In this document: in pieces, positions 8,899-18,590 of the stretch | Layout: each line of letters begins with the position of its first letter | How positions within the stretch are numbered: position 1 is the first letter of the stretch | NCBI RefSeq assembly: GCF_022179525.1 | Contig: NZ_BPQX01000020.1 | Span: 1 to 64,000 of the forward strand | DNA from: Methylobacterium persicinum | Lineage (GTDB): Bacteria; Pseudomonadota; Alphaproteobacteria; Rhizobiales; Beijerinckiaceae | DNA length: 64,000 bases | Reading direction: 5' to 3' | The notes under the pieces: model-generated | What the model saw: only the letters and a program-made list of their open reading frames with translations | Databases searched by the model: none | What the model was told of the DNA's origin: nothing | Translations under genes and position numbers: made by a program

Positions 8899-11800
8899 AT
8901 GCAGCCCCAGCCTTGCATCGAGCCAAGGGACGGACGAGCCGGATATGGATGGGCACGGCACGTGCCTCTCGCGCCGGTGGCCGCCCTGGCCGTCGGCCTC
9001 GTCCTCGCACTTGCTGCGGCGCGGTTGGTGGAGGACGGGAACGACCGGATCGCGGCCTCACGGCTCGCGCAGACGTCCGCCCACGTCATGGCTCAAGTCG
9101 TGGGACGGATGGCCGTCTACGAGAAGGCCCTGAGGGGACTTCGCGGCAGCGTCGCGGCCGTCGGTCCCGACGTCATCACCAGCGCGGAGTTCGACCGCTA
9201 CGCCGAGACGTGGGACATCGACGTCGAGTTTGCTGGGATGAGGGGCTACGGCTTCATCCGCCGGGTGGCCCGGACGGATGTCGCGGCGATCGTCGGGAGG
9301 AGGCGGACGGAGGGCGATCCGGATTTCGCCTTGCGCCAGCTGTCTCCGCAGGACGGCGAGCGCTACGTGATCGAGTTCGTCGCGCCTGCCGGGCGCAACG
9401 CCGAGGCCCTTGGCGTCGACGTGGCATCCGAGGAGCACCGCCGCGTCGCGGCAGATCGCGCCATGGAAACGGGCCGGGCAACCCTGACGGCGCCGGTCAC
9501 GCTCGTCCAGGCCAGTGGGCTGAAGGGCCGGGGTTTCTTGCTGTTCCTGCCGGTCTTCCGGCCCGGCGCCCCCACCGGCACTGTGGAGGCCCGGAGGGCG
9601 GCAACGGTCGGCTGGGCCTACGGCGCGCTCGTGATCGACGAGATCCTCGCCGGCGCGCCCCTGGATGATGAGGAGGTCTCGGTCTCGATCCGGGACAAGG
9701 CAGCCGGAAGCATGGCGTTCATCGGGACGGACGGCGCCGTGGACGGCCTTCCGTCGCTGTCCGACGCCAGGACGCTCTCGGTCTTCGGGCGCGAATGGGA
9801 GATCGTCACGCGGGCCAAGCCCGGCTTCGTCGCCAACCTAGGACTGCCCCGGCCGGCGAACGTCGCGTTCGTCGCCTTCGTCCTGACCGGCCTCGTCGCA
9901 TCACTCCTTTCGGTCCGGGCGTCGGCGGGCCGCCTCAAGCGGAAGGCGGCGGCCGAGCACCGTCGGGTGGCCGCCCTCGTGGCTAGCGCTCAGGACGCCA
10001 TCGTCGGCAAGACCCTTGACGGAGTCGTCACCGACTTCAACCCGGCGGCGGAACGCCTGTTCGGCATTCCGGCGTCGGCGGCGCTGGGGCGGAGGGCCGC
10101 CGAACTGATGATCCCGGAGCATCGCTGGGCCGAGGAGCGATGGTGCTTGGCGCGGGCAGCGTTGGGGGAGCCGACGCCGCCCAATGCGTCCTGGCGGAGG
10201 AGAGCGGATGGGAGCGAATTCCCCGTGCAGGTGAGTGTCGCCCCCATCCGCTCCGAGGGGGGACGCGTGACCGGGGTCGCGACGGTGATCCGGGATGCCA
10301 CCGACCAGGTGGCCGTCGAAGAGCGGATCCGGGCCCTTAACGCCACGCTCGAAGGTCAGGTGGCCGAGCGGACCGCAGCCCTCCAGGCGAGCTCCGCCCT
10401 GCAACGCGCCGTGGTCGCCAACGCCGGCTACTCCGTGATCGCGACGGACCTCGACGGGACCGTCACGCTGTTCAACCCGGCCGCCGAGCATCTGCTCGGC
10501 TACACGGCTTCGGAGGTCGTCGGCAGGATGTCGCTGGCGACGTTCCACGACCCCGACGAGGTCGCCCGCCGCGCCGAGGCGCTATCGGTGGAGATCGGGC
10601 GGCCGGTCGAGCCCGGGATCGAGGTTTTCTGCACGCGGCCGAGGCAGGGGCGGCCGGAAACTGGGGAATGGACCTACATCACGAAGGGCGGCGAGCGGCT
10701 GCCGGTGCTGCTCAGCCTCGGCCTGTTGCGCCGCGACGACGGACAGGATCTCGGGTATCTCGGCATTGCCACCGACCTCAGTGAGCGCTACCGGCACCAG
10801 GCCGAGATGCGCGCGGCCGAAGCGGGCACCTGGAGCTACGCGGTGACGACGGGCCGCGTGCTGCTCTCGGCCGAGTGCGCCCGGCAGCACGGCTTGCCGG
10901 ACCGGGAGGTCGAGATCGACCTCAAGCGCGACTGGCGCCCGCTCGCCCACCCCGACGACGTGCCCCACGTCTTGGACGGCCTCGCGCAAGCGATCGCGCA
11001 GGGCGGGAGCTACACGACCGAGTTCCGGGTGCCGCGGCCGGACGGCGGTATCCGCTGGATCAACGCCCGCGGCCGGGTCGAGACCGACGCCGCCGGCCGG
11101 AAAGTTCGCGTCATCGGGCTGACCCTCGACACCACCGCGCGCAAGGAGGCCGAGATCGCCCTCTCGGAGGCCAAGGCCGAGGCCGAGCGGGCGAACCGAG
11201 CCAAGACGGACTTCCTGGCCGCAATGAGCCATGAGATCCGCACCCCGCTCAACGCCGTCATCGGCTTCACCGACCTGATGCTCTCTTCGGGACGGCTCGA
11301 CCCGGACACACGGCGGCAGGCGAACCTCGTGCGCTCCTCGGGTGCCGCCCTGCTCACGGTCGTCAACGACATCCTCGCCTTTTCGCAAGTCGAGGCGGGG
11401 GCGGTCGAGCTAGTGGAGCGGCCCTTCGGCCTGCACATGCTCCTCGACAACTGCGTCGCCATCGTGCGGGGATCAGCCGAGGCGAAGGGGCTCGACCTGC
11501 GCATGCAGATCGATCCCGCACTTCCGAGATGGATCCTGGGCGACGAAAGCCGCCTGCGGCAGGTCCTCCTGAACCTTCTTAACAACGCGGTGAAGTTCAC
11601 GGCAGCGGGTTCGGTCACGCTCGACATCGCGCCGGTGAACTGCCCCTCGGGAGCCGACCTCAGGGTGCAGGTCATCGATACGGGCATCGGCATCGCGGCG
11701 GACAAGCTCGACCGGCTGTTCCGGCGTTTCAGCCAGGTCGACGGCTCGATCCAGCGGGAATACGGCGGTACGGGGCTGGGCCTCGCCATCTGCCGCCATC

Positions 11801-12735
11801 TCGTCGGCCTGATGGGCGGCACGATCCAGGTTTCATCCGAAGCCGGCGCCGGGTCGACCTTCACGGTCGCTCTCCCGCTGCGTCCGACTGTCCCCGACGA
11901 GGACGGTCGGGAGGCCCCTTTGCCCCGGGTTACCCGTCACGCACACATCCTCCTCGTGGACGACTTCGCCGTGAACAGGGAACTCGCCAAGGCCGTGCTG
12001 GCCGTCGCGGGGCACTCGGTCGAGATCGCGGTCGATGGCGAATCCGCCGTGAGAGCGGTGGAGCAGGGGAGTTTCGACCTCGTCCTGATGGACGTCCAGA
12101 TGCCAGGCATGGACGGGATGGAGGCCACGCGTCTCATCCGGGCTCTCCCAGGCCCGGTGGCGCATGTTCCCGTGCTCGCCATGACGGCGAACGTCCTGCC
12201 TGAGCAGGTCGCTGCCTACCGCGCCGCCGGCATGGATGGCCACGTGGGCAAACCGTTTGCGCACGACGATCTCCTGGAGACCGTCGCCGGCCTGCTCCCG
12301 GACGACCAAAGCGCTGGGGGCTGGCGTGATGGCGATCTCGACGAGGCCGTCTACGGCGCCACCGTCAGGACCATTTCGCCGTCCTGCATGCTCAAGATTC
12401 TGGACATATTCGCCCGGGAGTTGATGACCAGCCTGGATGGCGATCCCGCCGACGACCACACGCGTCTGAAGCAGCGACACAACGCCCACAAGCTCTGCGC
12501 GTCTTCGGCCATGATCGGGTTCACCGCCCTGTCGGTCGCCTGCCGCGAGGTCGAAGCCTGCGATGATCGGAGCATCGACGCCGATGGCGGCAGAATCTAC
12601 GCGGCCAAGCTCGGGCGGGCGCGGGTTTCAGCAGCACGCGCACTGAGGACCGTCGAGCGTTTGAGGTCTGAGATCGCCGCGGACGCCGAAGCCACGGCGG
12701 CGGATTGGCCCACGCCATCTCCCACCGTTCACTGA
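8899..12735 (+). CDS. CHASE/PAS hybrid sensor histidine kinase with REC and Hpt domains
   Basis: A membrane hybrid kinase of 1278 aa. A membrane helix near residues 22-43 and a second near 320-340 flank an extracellular CHASE-type sensor (about 75-255). Three PAS domains follow (about 353-475, 500-630, 640-755), then HisKA with the phospho-accepting His778 in SHEIRTPLN, a HATPase domain (about 878-994) and a receiver (about 1015-1134) with Asp1065 in LMDVQMPG. The tail contains HKLCASSAMIGF (His1197), an Hpt-type phosphotransfer motif, so a full His-Asp-His relay sits in one chain. ATG at 8899 is chosen because AGGAAGG lies just upstream; GTG at 8878 in the same frame is possible. No cognate regulator is adjacent. 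The ligand is unknown; CHASE domains bind small extracellular molecules. Confidence 0.85.
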   Translation: MQPQPCIEPRDGRAGYGWARHVPLAPVAALAVGLVLALAAARLVEDGNDRIAASRLAQTSAHVMAQVVGRMAVYEKALRGLRGSVAAVGPDVITSAEFDRYAETWDIDVEFAGMRGYGFIRRVARTDVAAIVGRRRTEGDPDFALRQLSPQDGERYVIEFVAPAGRNAEALGVDVASEEHRRVAADRAMETGRATLTAPVTLVQASGLKGRGFLLFLPVFRPGAPTGTVEARRAATVGWAYGALVIDEILAGAPLDDEEVSVSIRDKAAGSMAFIGTDGAVDGLPSLSDARTLSVFGREWEIVTRAKPGFVANLGLPRPANVAFVAFVLTGLVASLLSVRASAGRLKRKAAAEHRRVAALVASAQDAIVGKTLDGVVTDFNPAAERLFGIPASAALGRRAAELMIPEHRWAEERWCLARAALGEPTPPNASWRRRADGSEFPVQVSVAPIRSEGGRVTGVATVIRDATDQVAVEERIRALNATLEGQVAERTAALQASSALQRAVVANAGYSVIATDLDGTVTLFNPAAEHLLGYTASEVVGRMSLATFHDPDEVARRAEALSVEIGRPVEPGIEVFCTRPRQGRPETGEWTYITKGGERLPVLLSLGLLRRDDGQDLGYLGIATDLSERYRHQAEMRAAEAGTWSYAVTTGRVLLSAECARQHGLPDREVEIDLKRDWRPLAHPDDVPHVLDGLAQAIAQGGSYTTEFRVPRPDGGIRWINARGRVETDAAGRKVRVIGLTLDTTARKEAEIALSEAKAEAERANRAKTDFLAAMSHEIRTPLNAVIGFTDLMLSSGRLDPDTRRQANLVRSSGAALLTVVNDILAFSQVEAGAVELVERPFGLHMLLDNCVAIVRGSAEAKGLDLRMQIDPALPRWILGDESRLRQVLLNLLNNAVKFTAAGSVTLDIAPVNCPSGADLRVQVIDTGIGIAADKLDRLFRRFSQVDGSIQREYGGTGLGLAICRHLVGLMGGTIQVSSEAGAGSTFTVALPLRPTVPDEDGREAPLPRVTRHAHILLVDDFAVNRELAKAVLAVAGHSVEIAVDGESAVRAVEQGSFDLVLMDVQMPGMDGMEATRLIRALPGPVAHVPVLAMTANVLPEQVAAYRAAGMDGHVGKPFAHDDLLETVAGLLPDDQSAGGWRDGDLDEAVYGATVRTISPSCMLKILDIFARELMTSLDGDPADDHTRLKQRHNAHKLCASSAMIGFTALSVACREVEACDDRSIDADGGRIYAAKLGRARVSAARALRTVERLRSEIAADAEATAADWPTPSPTVH

Positions 12736-12885
12736 CGGCCGACGCGCCTTCGGGCAATGTCGGGCAGGCCCATGCCAGATCTGTGGCCCGTCCCACCGCC
12801 CCGAGGGGCCGCGCGCCGGCCGCCCGCGTCACCTGTGCGGAGCTGGAGGGATGTCTACTTCGAAGACGCAGTTGGAGGCTGCCAC

Positions 12886-13561
12886 ATGACCGATAAGGGC
12901 GGATTGCCGCCTGGCTCGTTTGGCCCCGAGCTTCAAGCGAGCGTTTCAGGCCGACCCCACTTTCGTGGCCGGATCGTGCGCAGGGTGTCCCATCGTCGGT
13001 CACCTCGCCGGCTCATGCCGACAAGGCTGCGAGACAGACGGGTGCCGGCGGGGGGCCACCCCCTGTGAAAGCCCCGGCCACTGGCTCGAACATCACGACG
13101 CAAGGCGAGGCCGCGCAGCGCGCAAACGCCAGCGCCTACGGCGCGCAGCAGGCAGACGCCCTCGGCACCCTGCGCTCATTCTCGGACCTGATCGGAACGG
13201 ACACGCGAGCCCAGGCAAGGGCGCCGGGCAAATCGGGCAGGTCGGCAACTTCATGCGGGGCTCGGCCTCGGTCCTGCCGTTTGAACTGAACGCGGCCAGC
13301 CACGTGGGTGACACGATGAAGACGCTTGGCGGTCTCGCCCAGGGGTGGGGCAAGGTCGGCGTGTCGGCCGGGCTGAGCGGCGTGGGAAAGGCCGCGGATA
13401 CAGGGCTACCGTCGCTTCCGACATTCGCCGGGTTTGGGAGCCCGACAATCGAAGGCGTCGCCGCGGCACAGCCGACGCAGCCGCTCTCGCTCGCCAGTGC
13501 CTTCGGCGTCCTGCCGTTGTTTGCCCGAAGTAGCGCGAGCAACCCCTACCGGACGTTCTGA
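12886..13561 (+). pseudogene. Frameshifted phage virion-protein remnant
   Basis: One protein can be pieced together from alternating frames. Frame 1 from ATG 12886 runs for about a dozen residues. Frame 2 from about 12920 gives a stretch containing FQADPTFVAGSCAGCPIVGH. Frame 3 from about 13011 to 13215 contains GEAAQRANASAYGAQQADAL. Frame 2 again from about 13215 to 13561 contains GQIGQVGNFMRGSASVLPFE. The Ala/Gly/Gln-rich composition and the QVGNFMRGSASVLPF-type text are typical of internal or tail-associated phage virion proteins. The exact family is not certain. At least three frame changes in under 700 bp point to decay rather than one sequencing error. No other phage genes are intact nearby. 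Confidence 0.55.
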
Positions 13562-14106
13562 TACTGCATGCCGACGCTCGGTGGCGCCCGCATTGGGTCT
13601 TTCCGGCGTTCAGCGGCAGCTCACAACGTCAGAAATTCAGCTTTGCAAGTGTTTTCTTCTGAGAAGAAGGCGGGGGTAAGCAAACGACACTGCTTCATCC
13701 GCTTGTGACTTATGCCAGCCGTACAGACCGCTATCGACCCACCTCGAAAGCTAGGTGCGCGAAAAATCAAATTTTGGGACGGGCGCGACAGTTCTTGGAC
13801 AAGCAAATTTGCTCGATTTTTGAGAATTTTCAGTCGACTTAAAACCCAAAACGAGCGGTCTAGTACGTAAGTACCAATCAGAGGCGCTACGTACCAGTAG
13901 ACAATAAGGGAACTGAAGGCGGATTAAACCGAATTTATGTTTGAATGACAGGAAAAATTTTCGTGATCTTGGCAAGATTTGTCGAAAAGTGACGAAATTC
14001 ATGTCAAAATTTAGTTAAATGAGAGATAAGCGACAAAGATAAATTACGATGAATTAAGTGTGCAAACCTAGTTTTGGCGCGATCCTATAGCAGAAAAGGA
14101 AGCGTC
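13562..14106. other. AT-rich intergenic stretch, no gene seen
   Basis: About 545 bp between the phage remnant and the chemoreceptor gene. From about 13750 onward it is strikingly AT-rich against a very GC-rich background. An inverted 7-mer (gtacgta 13863-13869, tacgtac 13888-13894) is present. No convincing open frame was found. It probably holds the promoter of the downstream chemoreceptor, or is foreign DNA left with the phage remnant. Confidence 0.5.
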
Positions 14107-15786
14107 ATGCGGTTCAGCATCGGGCTGAAGATCCAATCACTCGTCTTGATTTCCCTTCTCGGCATGGTCGCGACCGCCGGCGTTGCGGCCTTCGGACTGC
14201 ACACGGCCATCACGGAAGCGCGTGCTCTGAAGACCCGAGACCTGGTCCAGACCGCACACAGCATCCTCAGGCATTTCGAGGAGGATGAGCGCGCGGGGCG
14301 GATGGACCGTGCACAGGCTCAGGCGCAGGCCGTCGCAACGGTCCGTAGCCTGCGTTACGCCGGCAACGAGTATTTCTTCATCATCGATAGCCAACCGCAC
14401 ATGATCGTCCATCCGTTGAAGCCAGAGCTCGACGGTAAGGACCTCGGCAAGACCGTCGATCCGACCGGCAAGGCCCTGTTCCGGGAGATGGCCGACGTCG
14501 CGACGGCGGCCGGCTCTGGCTACGTCCGCTACGAATGGCCGAAGCCCGGTGCCGACCAGCCGGTCGACAAGATCTCCTTCGTCCAGGCTTTCACACCGTG
14601 GGGGTGGATCATCGGATCGGGCGTCTACGCCGACGACACGCTCGCCCAGATGAAGCCGACCGTCATCGAACTGCTGATCGGGCTTCTGGTCGGCGGCCTC
14701 GTCATCGGTAGCCTCGCCTCCGTCATCGGTCGCGGCATCGCCCGTCCGACCGCAGCCCTCGCGGATGTGATGAGCGCCCTGGCAGCCGGAGACCTGAGCA
14801 AGCCGGTGCCAGAGACGCGGCGGCGCGACGAGATCGGCCGGATGATGGAGGCGACCCGGGTGTTCAAGGATGGGCTTGTGCGCTCGCTGGCCCTGGAAGA
14901 AGCGACGCGGGCGGCAGAGGTCGAGGCCGCCGCCGAACGACGCGCCGCCCTCCACGTTCTCGCTGAAACCTTCGAGCGCAATGTTGGAGAGGTTGTGGAA
15001 CGCGTCGTGACCTCGTCGACCGAGTTGGAAGCTACGGCCGGCGCGATGAACGGCACCGCCGCCGAGACGGCGGCGCAGTCAGAAGCAGTTGCCTCTGCCG
15101 CTGAGGAGGCTGCCAGCAATGTCACGACGATCGCGGCCGCCACAGAGGAGCTGGGCGCGTCCGTACAGGAGATCGGTCGGCAAGCTCATGGCTCGGCGGA
15201 TCTCGCCCGGGTCGCGGTCGCCGAAGCGGAAGGCACGGCGAAGCTCGTGCAGGCTCTCACGCAGACGTCGGCCCGGATCGGGGACATGGTCGAGATGATC
15301 TCGCGCATTGCTGCGCAGACGAACCTGCTGGCCCTCAACGCGACCATCGAGGCGGCCCGGGCCGGAGAGGCGGGACGCGGCTTCTCCGTGGTGGCATCTG
15401 AAGTGAAGGCTCTCGCGGGCCTCACCGTTCAGGCCGTCGAGAAGATCACGGCCGAGATCGCCATGATCCAGGACGTGACCGAACAGACGGTGACAGCCAT
15501 CGGCAGCATCACCAACCGTGTTCACGAGATCAGCGCCACTGCAGCCTCCATCGCCGCAGCGGTCGAGGAGCAGGGAGCCGCCACCCAGGAGATCGTGCGC
15601 AACGTTGCCCAGGCCGCAGCCGGAACCGGGGAAGTGACCGCCAACATTGCGGGCGTCGCCGGAGCGGCGGAGTCGACGGGCGCGGTGTCGAGCGCGCTGC
15701 TCGCCTCGGCCTCCGAACTGTCGCGTCAATCTGGACGGCTGCGCAGTGAGGTTGGGGACTTCCTCGCGACCGTCCGCGCTGCCTGA
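14107..15786 (+). CDS. Methyl-accepting chemotaxis protein with periplasmic Cache sensor
   Basis: A 559-aa transducer. ATG at 14107 has AGGAAG just upstream and is preferred over an in-frame TTG at 14074. An N-terminal membrane helix (about 10-32) is followed by a single-Cache type sensor (about 35-180; [17 protein letters not shown] and [13 protein letters not shown] are typical), a second helix (about 184-208), HAMP, and a coiled-coil signalling domain. The hairpin tip [20 protein letters not shown] is the CheA/CheW contact. No CheR-docking pentapeptide is visible at the C-terminus. Cache_2-type receptors often sense small carboxylates; the ligand here is unknown. No che genes are adjacent, so it must use a chemotaxis core encoded elsewhere. 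Confidence 0.9.
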   Translation: MRFSIGLKIQSLVLISLLGMVATAGVAAFGLHTAITEARALKTRDLVQTAHSILRHFEEDERAGRMDRAQAQAQAVATVRSLRYAGNEYFFIIDSQPHMIVHPLKPELDGKDLGKTVDPTGKALFREMADVATAAGSGYVRYEWPKPGADQPVDKISFVQAFTPWGWIIGSGVYADDTLAQMKPTVIELLIGLLVGGLVIGSLASVIGRGIARPTAALADVMSALAAGDLSKPVPETRRRDEIGRMMEATRVFKDGLVRSLALEEATRAAEVEAAAERRAALHVLAETFERNVGEVVERVVTSSTELEATAGAMNGTAAETAAQSEAVASAAEEAASNVTTIAAATEELGASVQEIGRQAHGSADLARVAVAEAEGTAKLVQALTQTSARIGDMVEMISRIAAQTNLLALNATIEAARAGEAGRGFSVVASEVKALAGLTVQAVEKITAEIAMIQDVTEQTVTAIGSITNRVHEISATAASIAAAVEEQGAATQEIVRNVAQAAAGTGEVTANIAGVAGAAESTGAVSSALLASASELSRQSGRLRSEVGDFLATVRAA

Positions 15787-15800
15787 CATACGCGTCATGG

Positions 15801-16424
15801 GTGCCGCATATGTCTCCTCGCGCTACGACCTTGACCATTCCGGTCGCGCTGCCCGCGCTTTGCTGGCGGGAGCTGCGCGACGAATTCGACGCCGTCACCC
15901 AGGAACTCGCCCGGGACGGCATCCAGTTCAAGTCCAGGACCATCCCCGCCCTCTTCGAACACATCGTGTGCGATATCGGCGGGGTGGGCCATCTGAACGG
16001 GCGTGTCATACGGGTTTCGCCGGCTGGCTTTTTCCTGAAGGTGCTCACGAAGGGTCGCCATATCCGCCACCTTGTGGGGAAGCTTGTCGCCATCGCCCGC
16101 GAGCAGAAGCCGAAGTCATACCCCTGGCGGGACGAGCGCATACAGGCGGAGAACATCAGCCTCAATCTGACGTTGCAGAGCGGGAGCCAAATCCCAGCAA
16201 CTCTGATGAACGTGTCCGCCTCCGGTGCCGCGCTGCATGTCGCAGAGCCGCTTCAGGTCGGCGAACTCGTGATGATCGGCTCATCAGGGGCCCGGGTCGT
16301 GCGTATATTCGATGGCGGCGTTGGCGTTGTCTTTCTTCGCCGTTTGAATATGCCACAGATCGACACTTCGCTTGAGAGATCAGGAGCGCTTGCCTACAAT
16401 AAAAGAAATATAACTTTGCTATAA
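15801..16424 (+). CDS. PilZ domain protein
   Basis: A 207-aa soluble protein starting 14 bp after the chemoreceptor gene, so probably cotranscribed. GTG at 15801 is used; ATG at 15810 is equally possible. The C-terminal half carries a PilZ-like arrangement: basic WRDERIQ followed by NVSASGAALHV and a closing GVVFLRRL strand, as in c-di-GMP-binding PilZ domains. The N-terminal half has GRVIRVSPAGFFLKV, which may be a degenerate second PilZ fold. The likely role is linking c-di-GMP to motility or chemoreceptor output, inferred from domain and position. Whether it binds c-di-GMP cannot be told, because the canonical RxxxR spacing is not clear. Confidence 0.7.
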   Translation: MPHMSPRATTLTIPVALPALCWRELRDEFDAVTQELARDGIQFKSRTIPALFEHIVCDIGGVGHLNGRVIRVSPAGFFLKVLTKGRHIRHLVGKLVAIAREQKPKSYPWRDERIQAENISLNLTLQSGSQIPATLMNVSASGAALHVAEPLQVGELVMIGSSGARVVRIFDGGVGVVFLRRLNMPQIDTSLERSGALAYNKRNITLL

Positions 16425-16525
16425 ATAAACCTCTATAACATTTACTCGTGACGCTCATGCGTCGCGATGATGTCTAATGTCCTGTTGGATCTGGCCTCTT
16501 CCGTTCCACCGAAACTCCCAAAGTC

Positions 16526-16834
16526 ATGGCTAAACAGCATACCAACCAAACGACGACATCACGCCGCCGGACGCGAGAGCCGAGAAGGCCCAACGCCGCA
16601 TTCCAGCTTCAAGACCGCGTCCGCTTGCGGGCGGCCGTCAAGAGCGAGGATGGAGGAATTGTCTATGCCGGCTGCGTCGGCACCATCGTCGTACGCTGGG
16701 CGCACGGAGCTGCCTTCGACGTGGAGTTCACCCATCCGGCAAAGACATTTGCTATCATCGAACCGAATGATCTGGAGTTGGTCGAGCGGGCTCGCGGTCA
16801 AGTTGTGCACCCACATCCTAACGGTCCTAAATAA
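16526..16834 (+). CDS. DUF4926-like small protein
   Basis: A 102-aa protein. After a basic, Thr/Arg-rich N-terminal ~25 residues comes a compact beta-rich domain (FQLQDRVRLRAAV, GCVGTIVVRW, FDVEF, IEPNDLELV) like DUF4926, an SH3-like barrel of unknown function. ATG at 16526 is chosen because the domain lies in this frame; an overlapping +1 frame from 16467 reads as low-complexity shadow. It follows the PilZ gene by 101 bp with no terminator seen. Confidence 0.6.
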   Translation: MAKQHTNQTTTSRRRTREPRRPNAAFQLQDRVRLRAAVKSEDGGIVYAGCVGTIVVRWAHGAAFDVEFTHPAKTFAIIEPNDLELVERARGQVVHPHPNGPK

Positions 16835-16935
16835 TGACACTGGCTGCTGATAGGGGCGGCCTTACGGTGAGAAGCAGCCAACGGCATTCAGCCCGGCGAT
16901 ATTTGTTCCGTCGGGCAGCTGAGGTTGGACGCCGC

Positions 16936-17106
16936 CTAGTCGTCCGCGGCAGCGATCTGCGCGAGCGAATGGGCGCCGTCGTTCAGCGAGTTACGGACGG
17001 CCCTGGCGAGCTCAACCCTGGCAGCCCAGTCCGCCAGCACCACGAGGCTGACGAGAAGGAGCCCGAGAAGTACAAGTCGATGAGGTGTGGGTAGTGCGAT
17101 CGGCAT
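16936..17106 (-). CDS. Possible 56-aa single-helix membrane protein
   Basis: A short frame of 57 codons from ATG at 17106 to TAG at 16936. It starts MPIALPTPHR, has one hydrophobic helix (about residues 11-27, LVLLGLLLVSLVVLADW), and ends in an amphipathic tail rich in Ala and Asp. The clean helix-then-polar-tail layout supports coding, but no strong ribosome binding site is visible and no homologue is recognised. The rest of the 16835-17429 gap shows nothing convincing. Confidence 0.35.
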   Translation of the reverse strand: MPIALPTPHRLVLLGLLLVSLVVLADWAARVELARAVRNSLNDGAHSLAQIAAADD

Positions 17107-17429
17107 AGCATGCGCCCTGAGGACGCTTCATCGTAGCCGGATCGCCGTGCAGTCACTGCCACCCCGGGAGCACACCGGTAGGAAGAAGGAGCGTGCGCGC
17201 TTGCCGCACGGTCGAATCCGCCGCCCATTCCTTTTGCGATGCCCGGCGGCTACCTCACGCGGAACTGCTTTCCCGGGGGCGACGTAGCTTAACGTGGCGC
17301 TAACCATGCGGTCTGGTCGTGGGATCGAGCCGTTTTGCGCGGGGTTGATCCGGCTGGACACCGGTCGCCCCGGCGCTTGGCCTTAAATCTGATCAGGCAG
17401 CGGGGTGACTTTGTTGAGGAGCGACCAGG

Positions 17430-17648
17430 GTGAACCGAATAGCTGATTTCGGTGAAGTGAAGTTGTCTGACGAAGAGATTGATCGTCGGGCTCGGCAGCT
17501 GTTTGCAGAGGTCCGGGCGGAGCAACCGGAGGCGAAAGCCGGGAGGGCGTTGGCAACTGCTGCCGAGGTGGCCGGAGAGGTCGTACCTGGACTGCCTGAC
17601 TGGCTTCAGGATGCCGACGTTACACCCGTGGATGCCAGCAACGATTGA
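17430..17648 (+). CDS. Small hypothetical protein, 72 aa
   Basis: GTG start with GAGGAG about 10 bases upstream. The protein is acidic and Ala/Glu-rich, predicted helical (LSDEEIDRRARQLFAEVRAE), with no signal peptide or membrane helix. I do not recognise it. It lies just before an insertion-sequence scar and may be a passenger or part of the decayed region. Confidence 0.4.
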   Translation: MNRIADFGEVKLSDEEIDRRARQLFAEVRAEQPEAKAGRALATAAEVAGEVVPGLPDWLQDADVTPVDASND

Positions 17649-17781
17649 TTGCTGCTGAATAAGACCGCCTTCTTGAGCGCCTTCGGCGTCGGCTTCGGCT
17701 CGACATGAACCTCGCGCGCTCGGAGTTTTCCTAGACCCAGGGACTTTGCGAGGCTGGAGCGCTTCTCGCTGTAGGTCATAG

Positions 17782-18590
17782 CTGATCCACCCCCATTGAA
17801 GTGGTCCGCCCTTCGGTATGGCTTTTGAGCCTGGAGGACGGACGATATGGCCAGGGACCCGAAGCCCAAGGAGATCGTCGCCAAGCTACGGCAGGCGGAT
17901 GTGTTGATCTCATAGAGCCAGAGCAACTCCGATACGATCCGCGCCCTCGGCGTGAGTTCAGTGACGTACTACCAGTGACGGCGTGAGTTTGGCGGCCTGA
18001 AGAGCGATCAGGTACGCCGGATGAAGGATCTGGAGACCGAGAACCAGCGGCTGCGCAAGGCGATCGCCGACCTCACGCTCGACAAACTGATCCTGCAGGA
18101 GGCGTCCCGAATACCCCATCTGAGCCCTGCGCGCCGACGCGCCTGTGTCGTGCACATCATCGATGTCCTGCACGTCTCCGAGCGCCGCGTCTGTCGGGCG
18201 ATCGGACAGCATCGCTCGACACAGCGTAAGATCCCGCGGGGCCGTGACGACGAAGAGGCGCTGACGGCCGACCTGGTAGCGTTGGCCGAAGGGTATGGAC
18301 GCTATGGCTACCGCAAGATCAGCGCGCTGCTGAAGGCGGCCGGGTGGCTCGTCAACGACAAGCGCGTCGAGCGGATCTGGCGACGTGAGGGCCTGAAGGT
18401 CCTGGTCAAGCAGCCTAAGCAAGGGCAGATCCAGGACAACGACGGCTCCTGCCTCCGTCTTCGCCCGAATCACCGCAATCACGTCTGGTCGTATGACTTC
18501 GTTGATGCCCGCACGAATGACGGACGTAAGTTCCAGATGCTTAACGTCGTCGACGAGTTCACGCATAAATGCCTGGCCATCCGGCGCAAG
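17782..18590 (+). pseudogene. IS3-family transposase remnant (orfA with two stops, orfB truncated)
   Basis: From ATG 17847 one frame reads as an IS3-type orfA: MARDPKPKEIVAKLRQADV, then an in-frame TAG near 17913, then a TGA near 17979 where a Trp (TGG) is expected before RREFGGLK. It continues through the leucine-zipper part LETENQRLRKAIADLTLDK. It then reads into orfB with HTH_21-like and integrase-core text (YGRYGYRKISALLKAAGW, NHVWSYDFVDARTNDGRK). The first catalytic Asp (WSYDFV) remains, but the rest of the DDE core (DNGPEF part) is missing because the frame switches to an unrelated element at about 18590. The element is dead. Its left end is probably near 17782. Confidence 0.8.
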
